Assembly (NCBI RefSeq): GCF_900110225.1
Contig: NZ_FOCW01000003.1
Span: forward strand, 62,001 to 126,000
Direction of reading: 5' to 3'
DNA length: 64,000 nucleotides
DNA from: Allobrachymonas denitrificans DSM 15123
GTDB lineage: Bacteria > Pseudomonadota > Gammaproteobacteria > Burkholderiales > Burkholderiaceae_C
Below, one piece after another: positions 1-8,948 of the stretch. Position numbers and translations under genes: made by a program. The notes beneath the pieces were generated by a model. The model made no database searches and was not told the origin of the DNA. It saw nothing but the letters and a program-made list of their open reading frames with translations. Each line of letters starts with the position of its first letter. The stretch's first letter is position 1.

Positions 1-1479
1 CGCCAGCTGGCCCATGCGCTCGATGGTATGGGCCTGGCTGCCGATGCCCGCGTGGGCACGCTGGCCTGGAACGGCTACCGCCACCTCGAGCTGTACTACG
101 GCGTGAGCGGCACCGGCCGCATCATCCACACCATCAACCCGCGCCTGCATCCCGAGCAGATGGCCTGGATCGTCAACCACGCCGAAGACGAGGCCCTGTG
201 CTTCGACATGAGTTTTCTGCCGCTGGTACAGCAGATCCACAGCCACTGCACTACCGTCAAGCGCTGGGTCGCCCTGTGCGATGCCGACAAGCTGCCCGCC
301 GACAGCGGCATTCCGAATCTGACCAGCTACGAAGCGCTGATCGCCAACCAGAACACCGCCTACGACTGGCCGCAGCTTGACGAGAACACCGCCAGCGGCC
401 TGTGCTACACCAGCGGCACCACCGGCAACCCCAAGGGCGCGCTGTATTCGCACCGTTCCAACATCCTGCACGCCTATGCGGCGGTGATGCCCGACGCCAT
501 GGCGCTGAGCTCGCGCGATGCCGTCATGCCCGTGGTGCCCATGTTCCACGTCAATGCCTGGGGCACACCCTTCAGCATGGCCATGACCGGCTGCAAGGTG
601 GTCTTCCCCGGCCCGCAGCTGGATGGCAAGTCGCTGTATGAACTGATCGAAGCCGAGCAAGTCACCTTCAGCGCCGGCGTGCCCACCATCTGGCAGATGC
701 TGCTGATGCACGTGCAATCCAAGGGCCTGCGCTTCAGCAGCCTGAACCGCACCGTCATCGGCGGCTCCGCCTGCCCGCCGGCCATGATCGATGCCTTTGC
801 CGACCTGGGCGTTCGCGTGATCCACGCCTGGGGCATGACCGAGCTCTCGCCGCTGGGAGCGCTCAGCACGCTCAAGCTCAAGAACGAGTCGCTGCCAGCC
901 GACGAGAAGCGCCGTCTGCTCGCCAAGCAGGGCCGGCCGATTTTCGGCGTGGACCTGAAAATCATCGACGAGAACGGCGAGGATCTGCCGCATGATGGCA
1001 CCACCTACGGCAACCTGATGGCACGCGGCAACTGGGTGATCGAGCGCTACTTCCGCTTCGACAAGTCGGCAGTCATCGATGGCGGCTGGTTCCACACCGG
1101 CGACGTGGCCACCATCGACCCGGACGCCTTCATGCAGATCACCGACCGCAGCAAGGACGTGATCAAGTCCGGAGGCGAATGGATCAGCTCCATCGACGTC
1201 GAGAACATCGCCATGGGCCATCCCGCAGTCGCCATGGCGGCCTGCATCGGCATGCCCCACCCGAAGTGGGACGAGCGCCCCATCGCCGTGGTGGCGCTCA
1301 AGCCGGATGCGCAACTCACGCGTGAGGAACTGCTGGCCTTCTACGAAGGCAAGCTGGCCAAGTGGCAGATTCCGGACGACGTGGTGTTTGTCGATGCCAT
1401 CCCGCTCGGCGCCACCGGCAAGATGCTCAAGATCAAGGTGCGCCAGATGCTGGGGGATTACAAACTGCCGGATCTGTAA
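1..1479 (+). CDS. AMP-forming acyl-CoA synthetase, 5'-truncated by the window edge
   Basis: The reading frame is open from base 1, so the N-terminus lies outside the window; 492 residues are visible of a family that usually has about 540. It activates a carboxylic acid (medium/long-chain or methylthiopropionate-type) with ATP and CoA, giving acyl-CoA, AMP and PPi. The ANL-superfamily P-loop [12 protein letters not shown] sits about 140 residues into the visible part, the hinge region [13 protein letters not shown] follows, and the catalytic-lysine motif GATGKMLK is near the C-terminus. The overall style resembles the DmdB/long-chain acyl-CoA ligase branch rather than acetyl-CoA synthetase, but substrate cannot be read from sequence. 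The next gene is convergent, so any operon partners are upstream of the window. Confidence 0.9.
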   Translation, partial: RQLAHALDGMGLAADARVGTLAWNGYRHLELYYGVSGTGRIIHTINPRLHPEQMAWIVNHAEDEALCFDMSFLPLVQQIHSHCTTVKRWVALCDADKLPADSGIPNLTSYEALIANQNTAYDWPQLDENTASGLCYTSGTTGNPKGALYSHRSNILHAYAAVMPDAMALSSRDAVMPVVPMFHVNAWGTPFSMAMTGCKVVFPGPQLDGKSLYELIEAEQVTFSAGVPTIWQMLLMHVQSKGLRFSSLNRTVIGGSACPPAMIDAFADLGVRVIHAWGMTELSPLGALSTLKLKNESLPADEKRRLLAKQGRPIFGVDLKIIDENGEDLPHDGTTYGNLMARGNWVIERYFRFDKSAVIDGGWFHTGDVATIDPDAFMQITDRSKDVIKSGGEWISSIDVENIAMGHPAVAMAACIGMPHPKWDERPIAVVALKPDAQLTREELLAFYEGKLAKWQIPDDVVFVDAIPLGATGKMLKIKVRQMLGDYKLPDL

Positions 1480-1537
1480 TGCCAGGGGGGCGTGCCGTCT
1501 CTTGAAGGGAGTGCGGCGCGCTACCTGCCAAGAGAAA

Positions 1538-1561
1538 ACAGCCATGCATGTGCATGGCTGT
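1538..1561. repeat. Perfect inverted repeat (possible terminator)
   Basis: Eleven-base arms ACAGCCATGCA and TGCATGGCTGT meet around a 2-base centre, 58 bases after the acyl-CoA synthetase stop and before a convergent gene. The following bases are only weakly T-rich, so it may act as a poor intrinsic terminator or as a protein-binding palindrome. Confidence 0.4.
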
Positions 1562-1622
1562 ACGTCTTGTGGCGCGGCATGGCGGGGCGCACAGGAGCGC
1601 CGCTCCCGCCATGCAGACAGCA

Positions 1623-2228
1623 TCAATCGCGATGCGGGTTGCCGCGGCCGCGATCCCAGCCGATCTGCTTGCCCTGGCCTTGGTTGCCACGCTCCCAGCC
1701 CTTGTGGCGACGGTCATCGTCGCGACGGGCCTTTTCGTAGTCCTTCTGGTTGCGCCGCATTTCCTTGCGCTCGCGCTTGTCGTCATAGCGGTCATCGCGA
1801 TCAACCACCACGACCGGACGGTGCACCACCACCGGCTCGCGCACCATCACGCGCTCGCCAGGACGATGGATGGCATAGGCGCGCGGCGAGGCCACGTTCA
1901 CGAAATACACCGGACGGCTGCAGGCGTTGTAGCGGCTGCAGTGCTTGTCCCACTTCTTGCGGTGGCCCGGAGGAACGTAGAGATACATCGGGTCGTACCT
2001 GCCGGCAGTGCGATGGATGATGACCGGTCGCGAGCTGTACACCGGCGGCGGCACCGTTGCGTTACCCAGCACGATCTGGCCGTAGACGCCTTGCGTCAGC
2101 GGCGCACCGACCGTGATGTTGTTGTACCAGGGGTTGGCGCTGACGGTGATCTGCGCCTGGCTTGCGCCCACGCCCAGCAGGCTGGCGGCACCCACCAGGG
2201 CGGTAGCTATGGTTTGATGGATTTTCAT
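1623..2228 (-). CDS. Secreted protein of unknown function with a charged Arg/Asp/Lys tail
   Basis: I do not recognise the family. The ATG at 2228 is preceded by AAGGAG at good spacing, so I chose it over an upstream in-frame start. The 201-residue product has a clear Sec signal peptide (about residues 1-25, MKIHQ then a hydrophobic run ending GASQAQ), so it is exported. A middle part of about 100 residues contains four closely spaced features typical of small periplasmic proteins: a Pro/Tyr stretch, a YVPPGHRKKWDKHC segment, two Cys (around CSRYNAC) and a valine-rich run. The last 70 residues are extremely charged (RDDRYDDKRERKE and similar), probably disordered. The two nearby Cys could form a disulfide after export. 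Function unknown. Confidence 0.75.
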   Translation of the reverse strand: MKIHQTIATALVGAASLLGVGASQAQITVSANPWYNNITVGAPLTQGVYGQIVLGNATVPPPVYSSRPVIIHRTAGRYDPMYLYVPPGHRKKWDKHCSRYNACSRPVYFVNVASPRAYAIHRPGERVMVREPVVVHRPVVVVDRDDRYDDKRERKEMRRNQKDYEKARRDDDRRHKGWERGNQGQGKQIGWDRGRGNPHRD

Positions 2229-2541
2229 GGCATCTCCTTGTCCTGCGCAGTCATGGCGCTTTTCAGGATTGTCCGGCCCTGATGCGGCGTGTCGGCAGGC
2301 GTTGGTAACAGATTGCCAGCGCAAATGCTGCCTTCACCGGAGATGTGTTGCAGCCAGCCGTAGCCAGCCACGATTGGTTACGACTTGCGGCATCGCGGCG
2401 CAGCGTGAATGCAACGTTCGGCTGCACGCTATAGCCACGAGAAGCTGCCACATGACGGTGTAAGGGGACCTGTCTGCCTATGGTAGACGTGCGGCGGGCT
2501 TGATGCAGGAGGAGGGCAGTTTGCCCAAATCACACGCCCAT
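2229..2541. other. Gap without a convincing gene
   Basis: The interval upstream of the secreted-protein gene holds its ribosome binding site (AAGGAG near 2235) and presumably its promoter. Short open frames here have no ribosome binding site or recognisable domain. I see nothing else until the SDR terminator at 2542. Confidence 0.5.
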
Positions 2542-2567
2542 AAAAAAACGGCGCCGAAGCGCCGTTC
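2542..2567 (-). terminator. Rho-independent terminator of the SDR gene
   Basis: Read on the minus strand: stem AACGGCGC, loop TTCG, GCGCCGTT, then seven T. It lies 22 bases after the SDR stop codon. Confidence 0.9.
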
Positions 2568-2589
2568 TGGGTCATGCCGAAGCAGAATC

Positions 2590-3348
2590 TTATTTCATGC
2601 CCATGCGGATCGCGCCATCCAGACGAATCACTTCGCCGTTCAGCAGGTCGTTCTCGATGATGTGCTTGGCCAGCTTGGCAAAGTCTTCCGGACGGCCCAG
2701 GCGGCTGGGGAAGGGCACCATGGCTGCCAGCGAATCTTGCACTTCCTGCGGCATGCCGAACAGCATGGGCGTGCCCATGATGCCGGGAGCGATGGTCATG
2801 TTGCGGATGCCGCTGCGTGCCAGATCGCGGGCGATCGGCAGCGTCATGCCAACCACGCCACCCTTGGAGGCGCTGTAGGCCACCTGACCGATCTGGCCTT
2901 CGAAGGCTGCCACGGAAGCGGTGGAAATCATCACGCCGCGCTCGCCGGTGGCTTCGGGTTCGTTGGCGCTCATGGCTTCGGCAGCCAGGCGCATCATGTT
3001 GAAGGAACCGATCAGGTTGACGGTGATGACTTTCTGGAACAGTTCCAGGCTGTGCGGGCCTTTCTTGCCCACGATCTTCTCGGCGGGAGCGATGCCGGCG
3101 CAGTTGACCAGACCCATCAGCTTGCCCAGACCCACGGCAGCTTCCACCACCTTGCGGCCGTCGGCTTCGTCAGCCACGTTGGCCTTGACGAACACGCCGC
3201 CGATTTCTTGCGCCACCTGCTGGCCGCGCTCTTCGTTCATGTCAGCGATGACGACCTTGCCGCCATTGGCTGCCAGCATGCGCGCCGTGCCTTCGCCCAG
3301 GCCGGAAGCACCGCCGGTCACGATGAAAGACTTGCCTTGAATCTCCAT
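2590..3348 (-). CDS. SDR-family 3-hydroxyacyl-CoA dehydrogenase
   Basis: A 252-residue short-chain dehydrogenase/reductase of the HSD17B10 type, which oxidises 3-hydroxyacyl-CoA (often 3-hydroxy-2-methylbutyryl-CoA in isoleucine breakdown) with NAD+. The N-terminal nucleotide motif [10 protein letters not shown] is at residues 11-20, [10 protein letters not shown] marks the NAG-type motif, and the YSASKGG segment carries the catalytic Tyr and Lys. The proline-rich end [10 protein letters not shown] precedes the substrate loop, as in this subfamily. The ATG at 3348 has AAGGAG seven bases upstream; longer in-frame extensions are unlikely. It is monocistronic, with its own terminator. A palindrome TTGACGT-N2-ACGTCAA lies 41 bases upstream and is shared with acs, suggesting control by a LiuR-like acyl-CoA/branched-chain regulator. 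Substrate is inferred. Confidence 0.88.
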   Translation of the reverse strand: MEIQGKSFIVTGGASGLGEGTARMLAANGGKVVIADMNEERGQQVAQEIGGVFVKANVADEADGRKVVEAAVGLGKLMGLVNCAGIAPAEKIVGKKGPHSLELFQKVITVNLIGSFNMMRLAAEAMSANEPEATGERGVMISTASVAAFEGQIGQVAYSASKGGVVGMTLPIARDLARSGIRNMTIAPGIMGTPMLFGMPQEVQDSLAAMVPFPSRLGRPEDFAKLAKHIIENDLLNGEVIRLDGAIRMGMK

Positions 3349-3388
3349 GTCGAACTCCTTATGTCCAATTGAAATGGGGTCGCTATGG

Positions 3389-3404
3389 TTGACGTTGACG
3401 TCAA
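3389..3404. promoter_or_regulatory. Palindromic operator, LiuR-like, copy 1
   Basis: TTGACGT-TG-ACGTCAA has perfect 7-base arms. It lies 41 bases upstream of the SDR dehydrogenase start. The same arms with the same 2-base spacer occur at 13936-13951 upstream of acs. The pattern resembles sites described for the MerR-type regulator LiuR in beta- and gammaproteobacteria; assignment to LiuR is inference. Confidence 0.7.
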
Positions 3405-3631
3405 CGGAATATCGCATTGTAGGGCGAACACGCGGCGAAACGCCAGCGAAATGCCGGCATTCCCGCAACGTGAAACGGCAACAGAAATCCCCGCAAGAAT
3501 GAATCTTTTCAGGCTTGCGGCGATCCATTGTAGGCGCGCGTACAGCGTTGCCAGTTTACGTTTGCTTGCACGCCGTTGGCACGCGGGCTTACCATGCCCG
3601 ATGTGCCTTGGCACGCCTTACCACCATCACC

Positions 3632-4591
3632 ATGACTCTGCCTGAAATCTCCCCGTCTGCATCCTCCTCCGACTCCCTGCCACGCCGCCAGGCCTTGCGC
3701 TGGCTGGGTGGAGGCATGGGCGCTGCAACCCTGCTTGGCCTGACGGCCTGCGGCAGCGCGCCTCCCGCACCCACGCAGGAAAAGCCTCCCGCTCGCCCGG
3801 TGGTATTGCGCAAGCCGCGCCTGGCGCTGGCCCTTGGAGGCGGCGCTGCGCGCGGCTTTGCCCATGTGGGTGCACTGGAGGTGCTGGAAGAGGCGGGTAT
3901 CCGCCCCGATATCGTCGTCGGCACCTCCGCCGGCAGCGTGGTCGGTTCCATCTACGCCAGCGGCCTGCGTGGCAAGGCCCTGCGCGACGCGGCGCAGGGG
4001 CTGGACAAGAACGCCATCACCGACTGGCAAGTGCCTTTCCTGAATCGCGGCCTGTTGCGCGGCGCTGCTCTTGAGCGCTTCATCAACCAGCAGGTTGGCA
4101 ACCGTCCCATCCAGGCGATGCCGATCAAGCTGGGCATCGTCGCCACGGACCTCAAGTCTGGCCAGGGTATTCTGTTTCGCAGCGGCAATACCGGGCAGGC
4201 AGTGCGGGCGTCGAGCGCTGTACCCGGCGTGTTCGAGCCGGTGCGGATTGGCAGTCGCGAGTATGTAGATGGCGGACTGGTCGCGCCGGTGCCGGTGCGT
4301 TATGCGCGGCAGCTGGGTGGAGATGTGGTTGTCGCCATCGACATCAGCAGCGAACCCACGGCCGAAGCGGCCAGCAGCCAGGCACAGGTGGTGCTGAAAA
4401 CCTTCAGCATCATGGGCCGCAACATCAACACGAACGAACTCAAGACTGCCGACGTGGTGTTGCGTCCGGCTCTGGCAGGGGTGTCGAGTGCGGATTTCAG
4501 CAACCGTGAGCGCTCGATCGAGGCCGGACGTGCAGCCATGCGCCAGGCCTTGCCCCGTATCCGCCAGCTACTGGCACAAGGGGTGCGCTGA
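3632..4591 (+). CDS. Patatin-like phospholipase lipoprotein (RssA-like)
   Basis: A 319-residue patatin-family serine hydrolase, expected to release fatty acids from lipids. The N-terminus has an arginine pair (PRRQALRW, residues 17-24), a hydrophobic stretch and a lipobox LTAC with Cys40, so the mature protein should be an exported lipoprotein, possibly through Tat because of the RR pair. The oxyanion-hole motif GGGAARGFAHVG is at residues 69-80, the nucleophile elbow GTSAG at 97-101 (Ser99) and the catalytic Asp in DGG at 213-215, so the Ser-Asp dyad is complete. The ATG at 3632 is chosen because it immediately precedes the signal sequence; upstream in-frame codons add residues with no signal character. 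It is transcribed convergently with phaP. Physiological lipid substrate unknown. Confidence 0.85.
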   Translation: MTLPEISPSASSSDSLPRRQALRWLGGGMGAATLLGLTACGSAPPAPTQEKPPARPVVLRKPRLALALGGGAARGFAHVGALEVLEEAGIRPDIVVGTSAGSVVGSIYASGLRGKALRDAAQGLDKNAITDWQVPFLNRGLLRGAALERFINQQVGNRPIQAMPIKLGIVATDLKSGQGILFRSGNTGQAVRASSAVPGVFEPVRIGSREYVDGGLVAPVPVRYARQLGGDVVVAIDISSEPTAEAASSQAQVVLKTFSIMGRNINTNELKTADVVLRPALAGVSSADFSNRERSIEAGRAAMRQALPRIRQLLAQGVR

Positions 4592-4644
4592 CCTCGTGTA
4601 GCCCGTCGCAGGGCTGCGTGTCGGGCTTTGCGTCAGTTTTGCGC

Positions 4645-4670
4645 AAAAAAATGCCCCACCGAAGTGGGGC
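4645..4670 (-). terminator. Rho-independent terminator of phaP
   Basis: On the minus strand GCCCCAC-TTCG-GTGGGGC is followed by A and a run of T, about 100 bases after the phasin stop. It lies in the convergent gap and may also slow transcription from the patatin side. Confidence 0.8.
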
Positions 4671-4773
4671 AAATTGCATCTGCTAGTCCGGCATTGCACC
4701 GGTAACGAGACACAAGGAGACAACTTGTGTGCTGGCTGGCATCAGAGGCCAGCCAGTCTTTGCTCAGGCCTGA

Positions 4774-5340
4774 TTAGGCGCGGGGAGCAGCAGGCTTCTT
4801 GGCAGCAGCAGCGGCCGTCTTGGTGGCGTTGATGGCCGTGTTGGTCATGGCGTTGAAGTTGGCTTCAGCAACGTCGGAAGCTTGTTTCACGGCCTTCTGC
4901 ACGGATTCGAAAGCAGAGTTGGCAGCGGAAACGGCGTTCTTCATCATGGCCACGCCAGCTTCGGAACCAGCAGGAGCGTTCTTGCTCATGTTGTCCACAA
5001 CGGCGGTCACTTTTTGCTGGGCTTCAACAGCCTGGGTTTCCAGAACCTTGCTGAATTCAGCAGCGGCGCCGGAGGTGATGTCGTACAGGTGACGGCTGTA
5101 AGCAGCGGTCTTCTCAGCCAGGGGCTGGAACAGGGAAGCCTGCAGAGCCAGCAGCTCTTGGGCGTCTTTCACGTTCATGGCAGCCTGGGTGGTTTGAGCG
5201 GCGTCGGTCAGAGCGGCCTTGGCAGCGTTCACGTTCAGGTCGATCAGCTTCTCAACGCTTTCGAAAGCCTTGTTGGTCAGACCAAACAGGGTTTCCAGGT
5301 TAGCTTTGTGAGCGGCGGCGATTTGTTCAGCGGTCAGCAT
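4774..5340 (-). CDS. phaP: Phasin (PHA granule-associated protein)
   Basis: A 188-residue phasin, an amphipathic helical protein that coats polyhydroxyalkanoate granules and limits their coalescence. The start [21 protein letters not shown] is the typical phasin_2 N-terminus of Burkholderiales, followed by [11 protein letters not shown] and an alanine-rich helical body. The tail ends in Lys/Ala/Pro ([13 protein letters not shown]). The ATG at 5340 has GGAGGA eight bases upstream. It is monocistronic, with a terminator at 4645-4670. A sigma70-like promoter (TTGAAA, 16-base spacer, TATACT) is at 5466-5493. The perfect dyad TGTTGCA-C-TGCAACA just downstream fits a repressor site such as that of PhaR, which in Cupriavidus releases phaP when granules form. 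The depolymerase gene at 57867 carries related sites. Confidence 0.93.
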   Translation of the reverse strand: MLTAEQIAAAHKANLETLFGLTNKAFESVEKLIDLNVNAAKAALTDAAQTTQAAMNVKDAQELLALQASLFQPLAEKTAAYSRHLYDITSGAAAEFSKVLETQAVEAQQKVTAVVDNMSKNAPAGSEAGVAMMKNAVSAANSAFESVQKAVKQASDVAEANFNAMTNTAINATKTAAAAAKKPAAPRA

Positions 5341-5442
5341 GGGGAGTTCCTCCAAAAATAACACTACAGGTGAAAATGACACTGCGTTTGTTGGTGGGGC
5401 TTGAACCCCTGTGCCATGCGTCGCAGCGTTCGCCGGCACTTT

Positions 5443-5457
5443 TGTTGCACTGCAACA
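5443..5457. promoter_or_regulatory. Perfect dyad in the phaP promoter, PhaR-like operator
   Basis: TGTTGCA-C-TGCAACA has perfect 7-base arms and overlaps the expected +1 region of phaP. A second related element, TGCTGCACCGCA on the minus strand, is at 5504-5515, just upstream of the -35. TGC/GCA dyads are typical of PhaR binding; the protein is not encoded in the window. Confidence 0.65.
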
Positions 5458-5465
5458 TGGGCTCT

Positions 5466-5493
5466 AGTATAAGACCTGTTGGGTGCATTTCAA
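5466..5493 (-). promoter_or_regulatory. Sigma70-type promoter of phaP
   Basis: Minus strand: -35 TTGAAA (5493-5488), 16-base spacer, -10 TATACT (5471-5466). It lies 126-153 bases upstream of the phaP start codon. Confidence 0.65.
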
Positions 5494-5749
5494 GCACTTT
5501 TTGTGCGGTGCAGCAAAAAAGCTGCGGTCAATTTGCAACAAGATGTGCAGTGGCTTGCCCTGCAGCACCCATTTGCCCGGTGCGCACGCTTCTGCCGGAG
5601 CCACCGAACTCCGGTGCAGCGGCAGGGGAGTGTCTGCCACATGCGTCCGGGCTAACGCACCGCATGCAGAGCAGGGGCTCCGTTATCATCCGGTGCAGCG
5701 CCTTCTCCTTATATAGCGATGCACGCCGTCGCTGCAAACCTTGTTTCCC

Positions 5750-6748
5750 ATGCATACAACTTCTTCGCAGCGACCGCGCCTGCTGGTGACCCGTGCCATC
5801 TTCCCCGATGTGGTGGAGCGCCTGCGCCAGCATTTCGACGTGATGGACAATCCCGAGGATGCGCTCTTGAGCCGCGATCAGATGCGGGAACACCTGCAGG
5901 GTTGCGATGCCGTCCTGACGACTCCGTCGGAAATCATCGATGCAGAGATGCTGGCTTCCTGTTCCCGGTTGCGCATGTGTTCCAATATGGCTGTGGGTTA
6001 CAACAACCTGGATTTGCCCGCACTGACGGCAATTGGCGTGCTGGCCACCAACACACCGAACGTGCTGACCGAAACCACGGCCGATTTCGGCTTTGCCCTG
6101 CTGCTGGCCACTGCGCGCCGCGTGACCGAGGCCGAGCGCTGGCTGCGCGACGGCCACTGGACCAAATGGCGTTACGACACACTGCTGGGCTGCGACGTGC
6201 ATGGCAGCACCCTGGGCATTCTGGGCATGGGCCGTATCGGTCAGGCCATCGCACGCCGGGGCGCGCATGGCTTTGGCATGAAGGTGATCTATCACAACCG
6301 CAGCCAGCTCGATGCCGTCACCGAGCAGGAGTGCCGGGCGCGCTATGTGTCTCGCGAGGCCTTGCTGCGCGAATCCGATCATCTGGTGCTGGTGTTGCCT
6401 TATTCTGCTGCCAACCACCATGCCATCGGCATGGAGGAGCTGCGCCAGATGAAACCTACCGCCAGCCTGATCAACATCGCGCGTGGCGGCATCGTGGACG
6501 ATGCGGCGCTCGCGCAGGCGTTGCGTGACGGTACGATTGCAGCGGCAGGCCTGGACGTGTACGACGGCGAGCCACAGGTGCATCCGGATCTGCTCACCCT
6601 CGACAATGTCGTGCTCACGCCCCATATTGCCAGCGCCAGCGAGGCCACGCGCCGCGCCATGGCCAATCTGGCGGCCGACAACCTGATTGCCTTTTTCACC
6701 CGCGGCGAAGCGCTGACGCCGCTGAACCCCGAAGTGCTGCCCCGCTGA
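5750..6748 (+). CDS. D-2-hydroxyacid dehydrogenase (glyoxylate/hydroxypyruvate reductase type)
   Basis: A 332-residue NAD(P)-dependent 2-hydroxyacid dehydrogenase, probably reducing glyoxylate or hydroxypyruvate (GhrB-like) in the cytoplasm. The nucleotide-binding GMGRIGQ is at residues 160-166. The catalytic set is present: Arg245 in NIARGGIVDD, Glu274 in YDGEP and His292 in PHIASAS. The ATG at 5750 is preferred over a TTG three codons upstream. It is followed after only 3 bases by rmuC, so the two are probably cotranscribed although they are not functionally related. Exact substrate and cofactor preference cannot be read from the sequence; family assignment is secure. Confidence 0.9.
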   Translation: MHTTSSQRPRLLVTRAIFPDVVERLRQHFDVMDNPEDALLSRDQMREHLQGCDAVLTTPSEIIDAEMLASCSRLRMCSNMAVGYNNLDLPALTAIGVLATNTPNVLTETTADFGFALLLATARRVTEAERWLRDGHWTKWRYDTLLGCDVHGSTLGILGMGRIGQAIARRGAHGFGMKVIYHNRSQLDAVTEQECRARYVSREALLRESDHLVLVLPYSAANHHAIGMEELRQMKPTASLINIARGGIVDDAALAQALRDGTIAAAGLDVYDGEPQVHPDLLTLDNVVLTPHIASASEATRRAMANLAADNLIAFFTRGEALTPLNPEVLPR

Positions 6749-6751
6749 TTT

Positions 6752-8407
6752 ATGTCCGAATCCCTGATGTTGACCGTGGCCCTGATTCTGCTGGGCCTGA
6801 ACCTGCTGTTGCTGATCGTGCTGCTCTTGCGCAAGCCGGATGACCGTGTGCAGCGCGAAGCCATGGAGTCCCTGCGCAATACGCTGGAAGACAGCATCGA
6901 CGACGGCAACGAAAGGCTGGAACGGGAGTTGCGCCGGGAACTGACAGAAACGGCACGCACCAGCCGGCAGGAGCACACACAGACGCTGGGCACCTTCCAG
7001 AACGCTCTGGTGCAGCATGCGGCAGAGTCCGCCCGTACCCAGGCCGTGCAGCTCGATGGTTTTGCCCAGCAGCTGGCGCGGATGGAGCGCATCGTGCAGG
7101 ACACACTGAACCAGCGTCTTGCCAGCCTCCACGAAGGCAACCAGCAGCGCATGAACGAAGTGCGCCAGACACTGGACGAGCAGATCACGCGTCTGGCTCA
7201 GGGCAACACCCAGCAATTGGAGCAGGTGCGCATGCTGGTGGGGGAAACGCTGCACAACACCTTGCAGACACGTCTTGCCGAGAACGCCCAGATGCTGCAG
7301 CAGCAACTGCAGGGCGTGCAGGGCGGTCTGGCCGGCATGCAGAAACAGGTGTCGGATACGCTGACCCGCCAGCTCGATGCCCTGAGCGAATCGAATGCCC
7401 GCCGCCTGCAGGAGATGCGCGGCACGCTGGAAACCCAGATGGCGCAGCTGCAGCAGACGAACAGCACCAAGCTCGACGAAATGCGCCAGACCGTCGACGA
7501 GAAGCTGCAATCGACGCTGCACCAGCGTCTGGGCGAGAGCTTCCGCCAGGTGGCCGATCGCCTGGAAATGGTGCACAAGGGCCTGGGCGAAATGCAGACG
7601 CTGGCGCAGGGCGTGGGCGACCTCAAGCACCTGCTCAGCAACGTCAAGACCCGTGGCATGTTCGGCGAGGCGCAACTCGGCGCTCTGCTGGAGCAGGTGT
7701 TCGCGCCCGATCAGTATGCGGCACAGGTGACCGTGCATCCCGGCGCCCGCCACGCGGTGGACTTTGCCATCCGTCTGCCCGGCAAGAGCGAGGACGGCAC
7801 GCCCTTGTGGCTGCCCATCGATGCCAAGTTCCCCAATGAGGATTACGAGCGCCTGCTTTCAGCGCAACAGCGTGCCGATGCCGAAGGCGCCGAACTGGCC
7901 GCACGCCAGCTCGAGGCGCGCATCCGCATGGAGGCCAAGTCCATCAGCGAGCGTTACGTTGCGCCCCCACACACCACCGACTTTGCCATCCTGTTCCTGC
8001 CGACCGAAGGTCTGTATGCCGAAGTGCTGCGCCGCCCCGGCCTGATGGAAGCCCTGCAGCGCGATCACCGCATCACGCTGGCGGGGCCGACCACGCTGAT
8101 GGCTATGCTCAACTCGTTGCAGATGGGTTTCAAGACGCTGGCGCTGGAAAAGCGCAGCAGCGAGGTCTGGCAGGTGTTGGGCGCTGTCAAGACAGAGTTT
8201 GGCAAGTTCGGTGATGTGCTGGCCAAGGTCAAGAAGCAGACCCAGACCGTGCTCAACACTCTGGACGAAGCCGAGCGCCGCAACCGTGCCATGCACCGCA
8301 GCTTGCGCAGTGCTGAGGCCTTGCCTGAGCCGGAGGCGCAGGGCATTCTGGGGCTGCCGCAAGGGGGCGCCGGCTTGCTTGGTGCATCCGATGAGGATGC
8401 GGACTGA
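6752..8407 (+). CDS. rmuC: DNA recombination protein RmuC
   Basis: A 551-residue RmuC-family protein, linked in E. coli to limiting inversions between short inverted repeats and carrying a nuclease-like fold. Residues 5-27 are one hydrophobic segment (VALILLGLNLLLLIVLLL), consistent with a membrane anchor. Residues about 30-290 are a long coiled coil rich in Gln and Glu with repeated EMRGTLETQM-like heptads. The conserved RmuC core follows: VKTRGMFGEAQLGALLEQ, VDFAIRLPG, PIDAKFPNEDYERLL and the LAGPTTLMAMLNSLQMGFKTL segment. It starts 3 bases after the dehydrogenase stop (translational coupling likely). The coiled-coil part is longer than in E. coli RmuC (475 residues). The C-terminal 40 residues are variable. 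Confidence 0.92.
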   Translation: MSESLMLTVALILLGLNLLLLIVLLLRKPDDRVQREAMESLRNTLEDSIDDGNERLERELRRELTETARTSRQEHTQTLGTFQNALVQHAAESARTQAVQLDGFAQQLARMERIVQDTLNQRLASLHEGNQQRMNEVRQTLDEQITRLAQGNTQQLEQVRMLVGETLHNTLQTRLAENAQMLQQQLQGVQGGLAGMQKQVSDTLTRQLDALSESNARRLQEMRGTLETQMAQLQQTNSTKLDEMRQTVDEKLQSTLHQRLGESFRQVADRLEMVHKGLGEMQTLAQGVGDLKHLLSNVKTRGMFGEAQLGALLEQVFAPDQYAAQVTVHPGARHAVDFAIRLPGKSEDGTPLWLPIDAKFPNEDYERLLSAQQRADAEGAELAARQLEARIRMEAKSISERYVAPPHTTDFAILFLPTEGLYAEVLRRPGLMEALQRDHRITLAGPTTLMAMLNSLQMGFKTLALEKRSSEVWQVLGAVKTEFGKFGDVLAKVKKQTQTVLNTLDEAERRNRAMHRSLRSAEALPEPEAQGILGLPQGGAGLLGASDEDAD

Positions 8408-8517
8408 GGCTGTTCCAGGCAATTCGGCGTCAGGCTCCGTTGCATGGGGTTGAGGCTTTGCCGATACCGCCATCTGGTACGTGGTGCTGCTTCGGCGGAA
8501 ACCTGTCCGCAAATGGA

Positions 8518-8539
8518 AACGCCCGCATCGGCGGGCGTT
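8518..8539. terminator. GC-rich hairpin in a convergent gap
   Basis: AACGCCCGC, loop, GCGGGCGTT: a 9-base stem between rmuC and the convergent lipoprotein gene. The T tract is weak on both sides, so termination may be partial and bidirectional. Confidence 0.5.
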
Positions 8540-8558
8540 AACCTGTGGCAAAGAGAAC

Positions 8559-8864
8559 TTATCGGATATCGACGCGCACCGGATCGACACGGATCGGGTC
8601 AATGCGGATGCCCGGATCGATGATGACACCACCAGCGCCGCTCGTCGGGCCGCAGCGCCCCTGTTTTTTCAGCCCGGGTGGGCAGAAGCCACCGCCCGGC
8701 AGGCAGTTGCCCTTCTTGGCCTGGCCGGGTGGGCATTGCTTGCCATTACCGGCACCGTAGCTTCCATAACCATATTCGTCACCGTAGTAGGGGTCGCCAA
8801 CCGATACGGCGCAGCCGCCGAGCAGAAGGGCTGCGAAGGGCAGGGCAAACAGCATGTTCTTCAT
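8559..8864 (-). CDS. Small lipoprotein with two CPPG-x6-C repeats
   Basis: Unknown family. The 101-residue product starts at the ATG at 8864 (GAGG upstream) with a lipoprotein signal ending LLGGC, Cys18 being the lipidated residue. A Tyr/Gly stretch follows (residues 25-40). Two repeats of C-P-P-G-x6-C then occur at 44-54 and 61-71 with identical spacing and a Lys pair inside each, suggesting two disulfide-closed loops or a metal site in the periplasm. The tail (residues 82-101) alternates Ile/Val with Asp-Pro and Arg (IDPGIRIDPIRVDP), a short beta-like repeat. No operon partner. The same CPPG...C style is seen in small proteobacterial lipoproteins of unknown role. I cannot assign a function. 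Confidence 0.75.
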   Translation of the reverse strand: MKNMLFALPFAALLLGGCAVSVGDPYYGDEYGYGSYGAGNGKQCPPGQAKKGNCLPGGGFCPPGLKKQGRCGPTSGAGGVIIDPGIRIDPIRVDPVRVDIR

Positions 8865-8948
8865 GGCATTGTCCTCGTATATCTGCCCCATTATTGCGGG
8901 TGCTGTTCTTTACGGTGTAGCCAGATGCAAGCGAGGTAGCGGACGGTT

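Noticed and set aside
5528-7753. 741-residue frame antisense to the dehydrogenase and rmuC
   Set aside because: His/Gln/Leu-rich shadow of two well-supported genes; no domain and no ribosome site.
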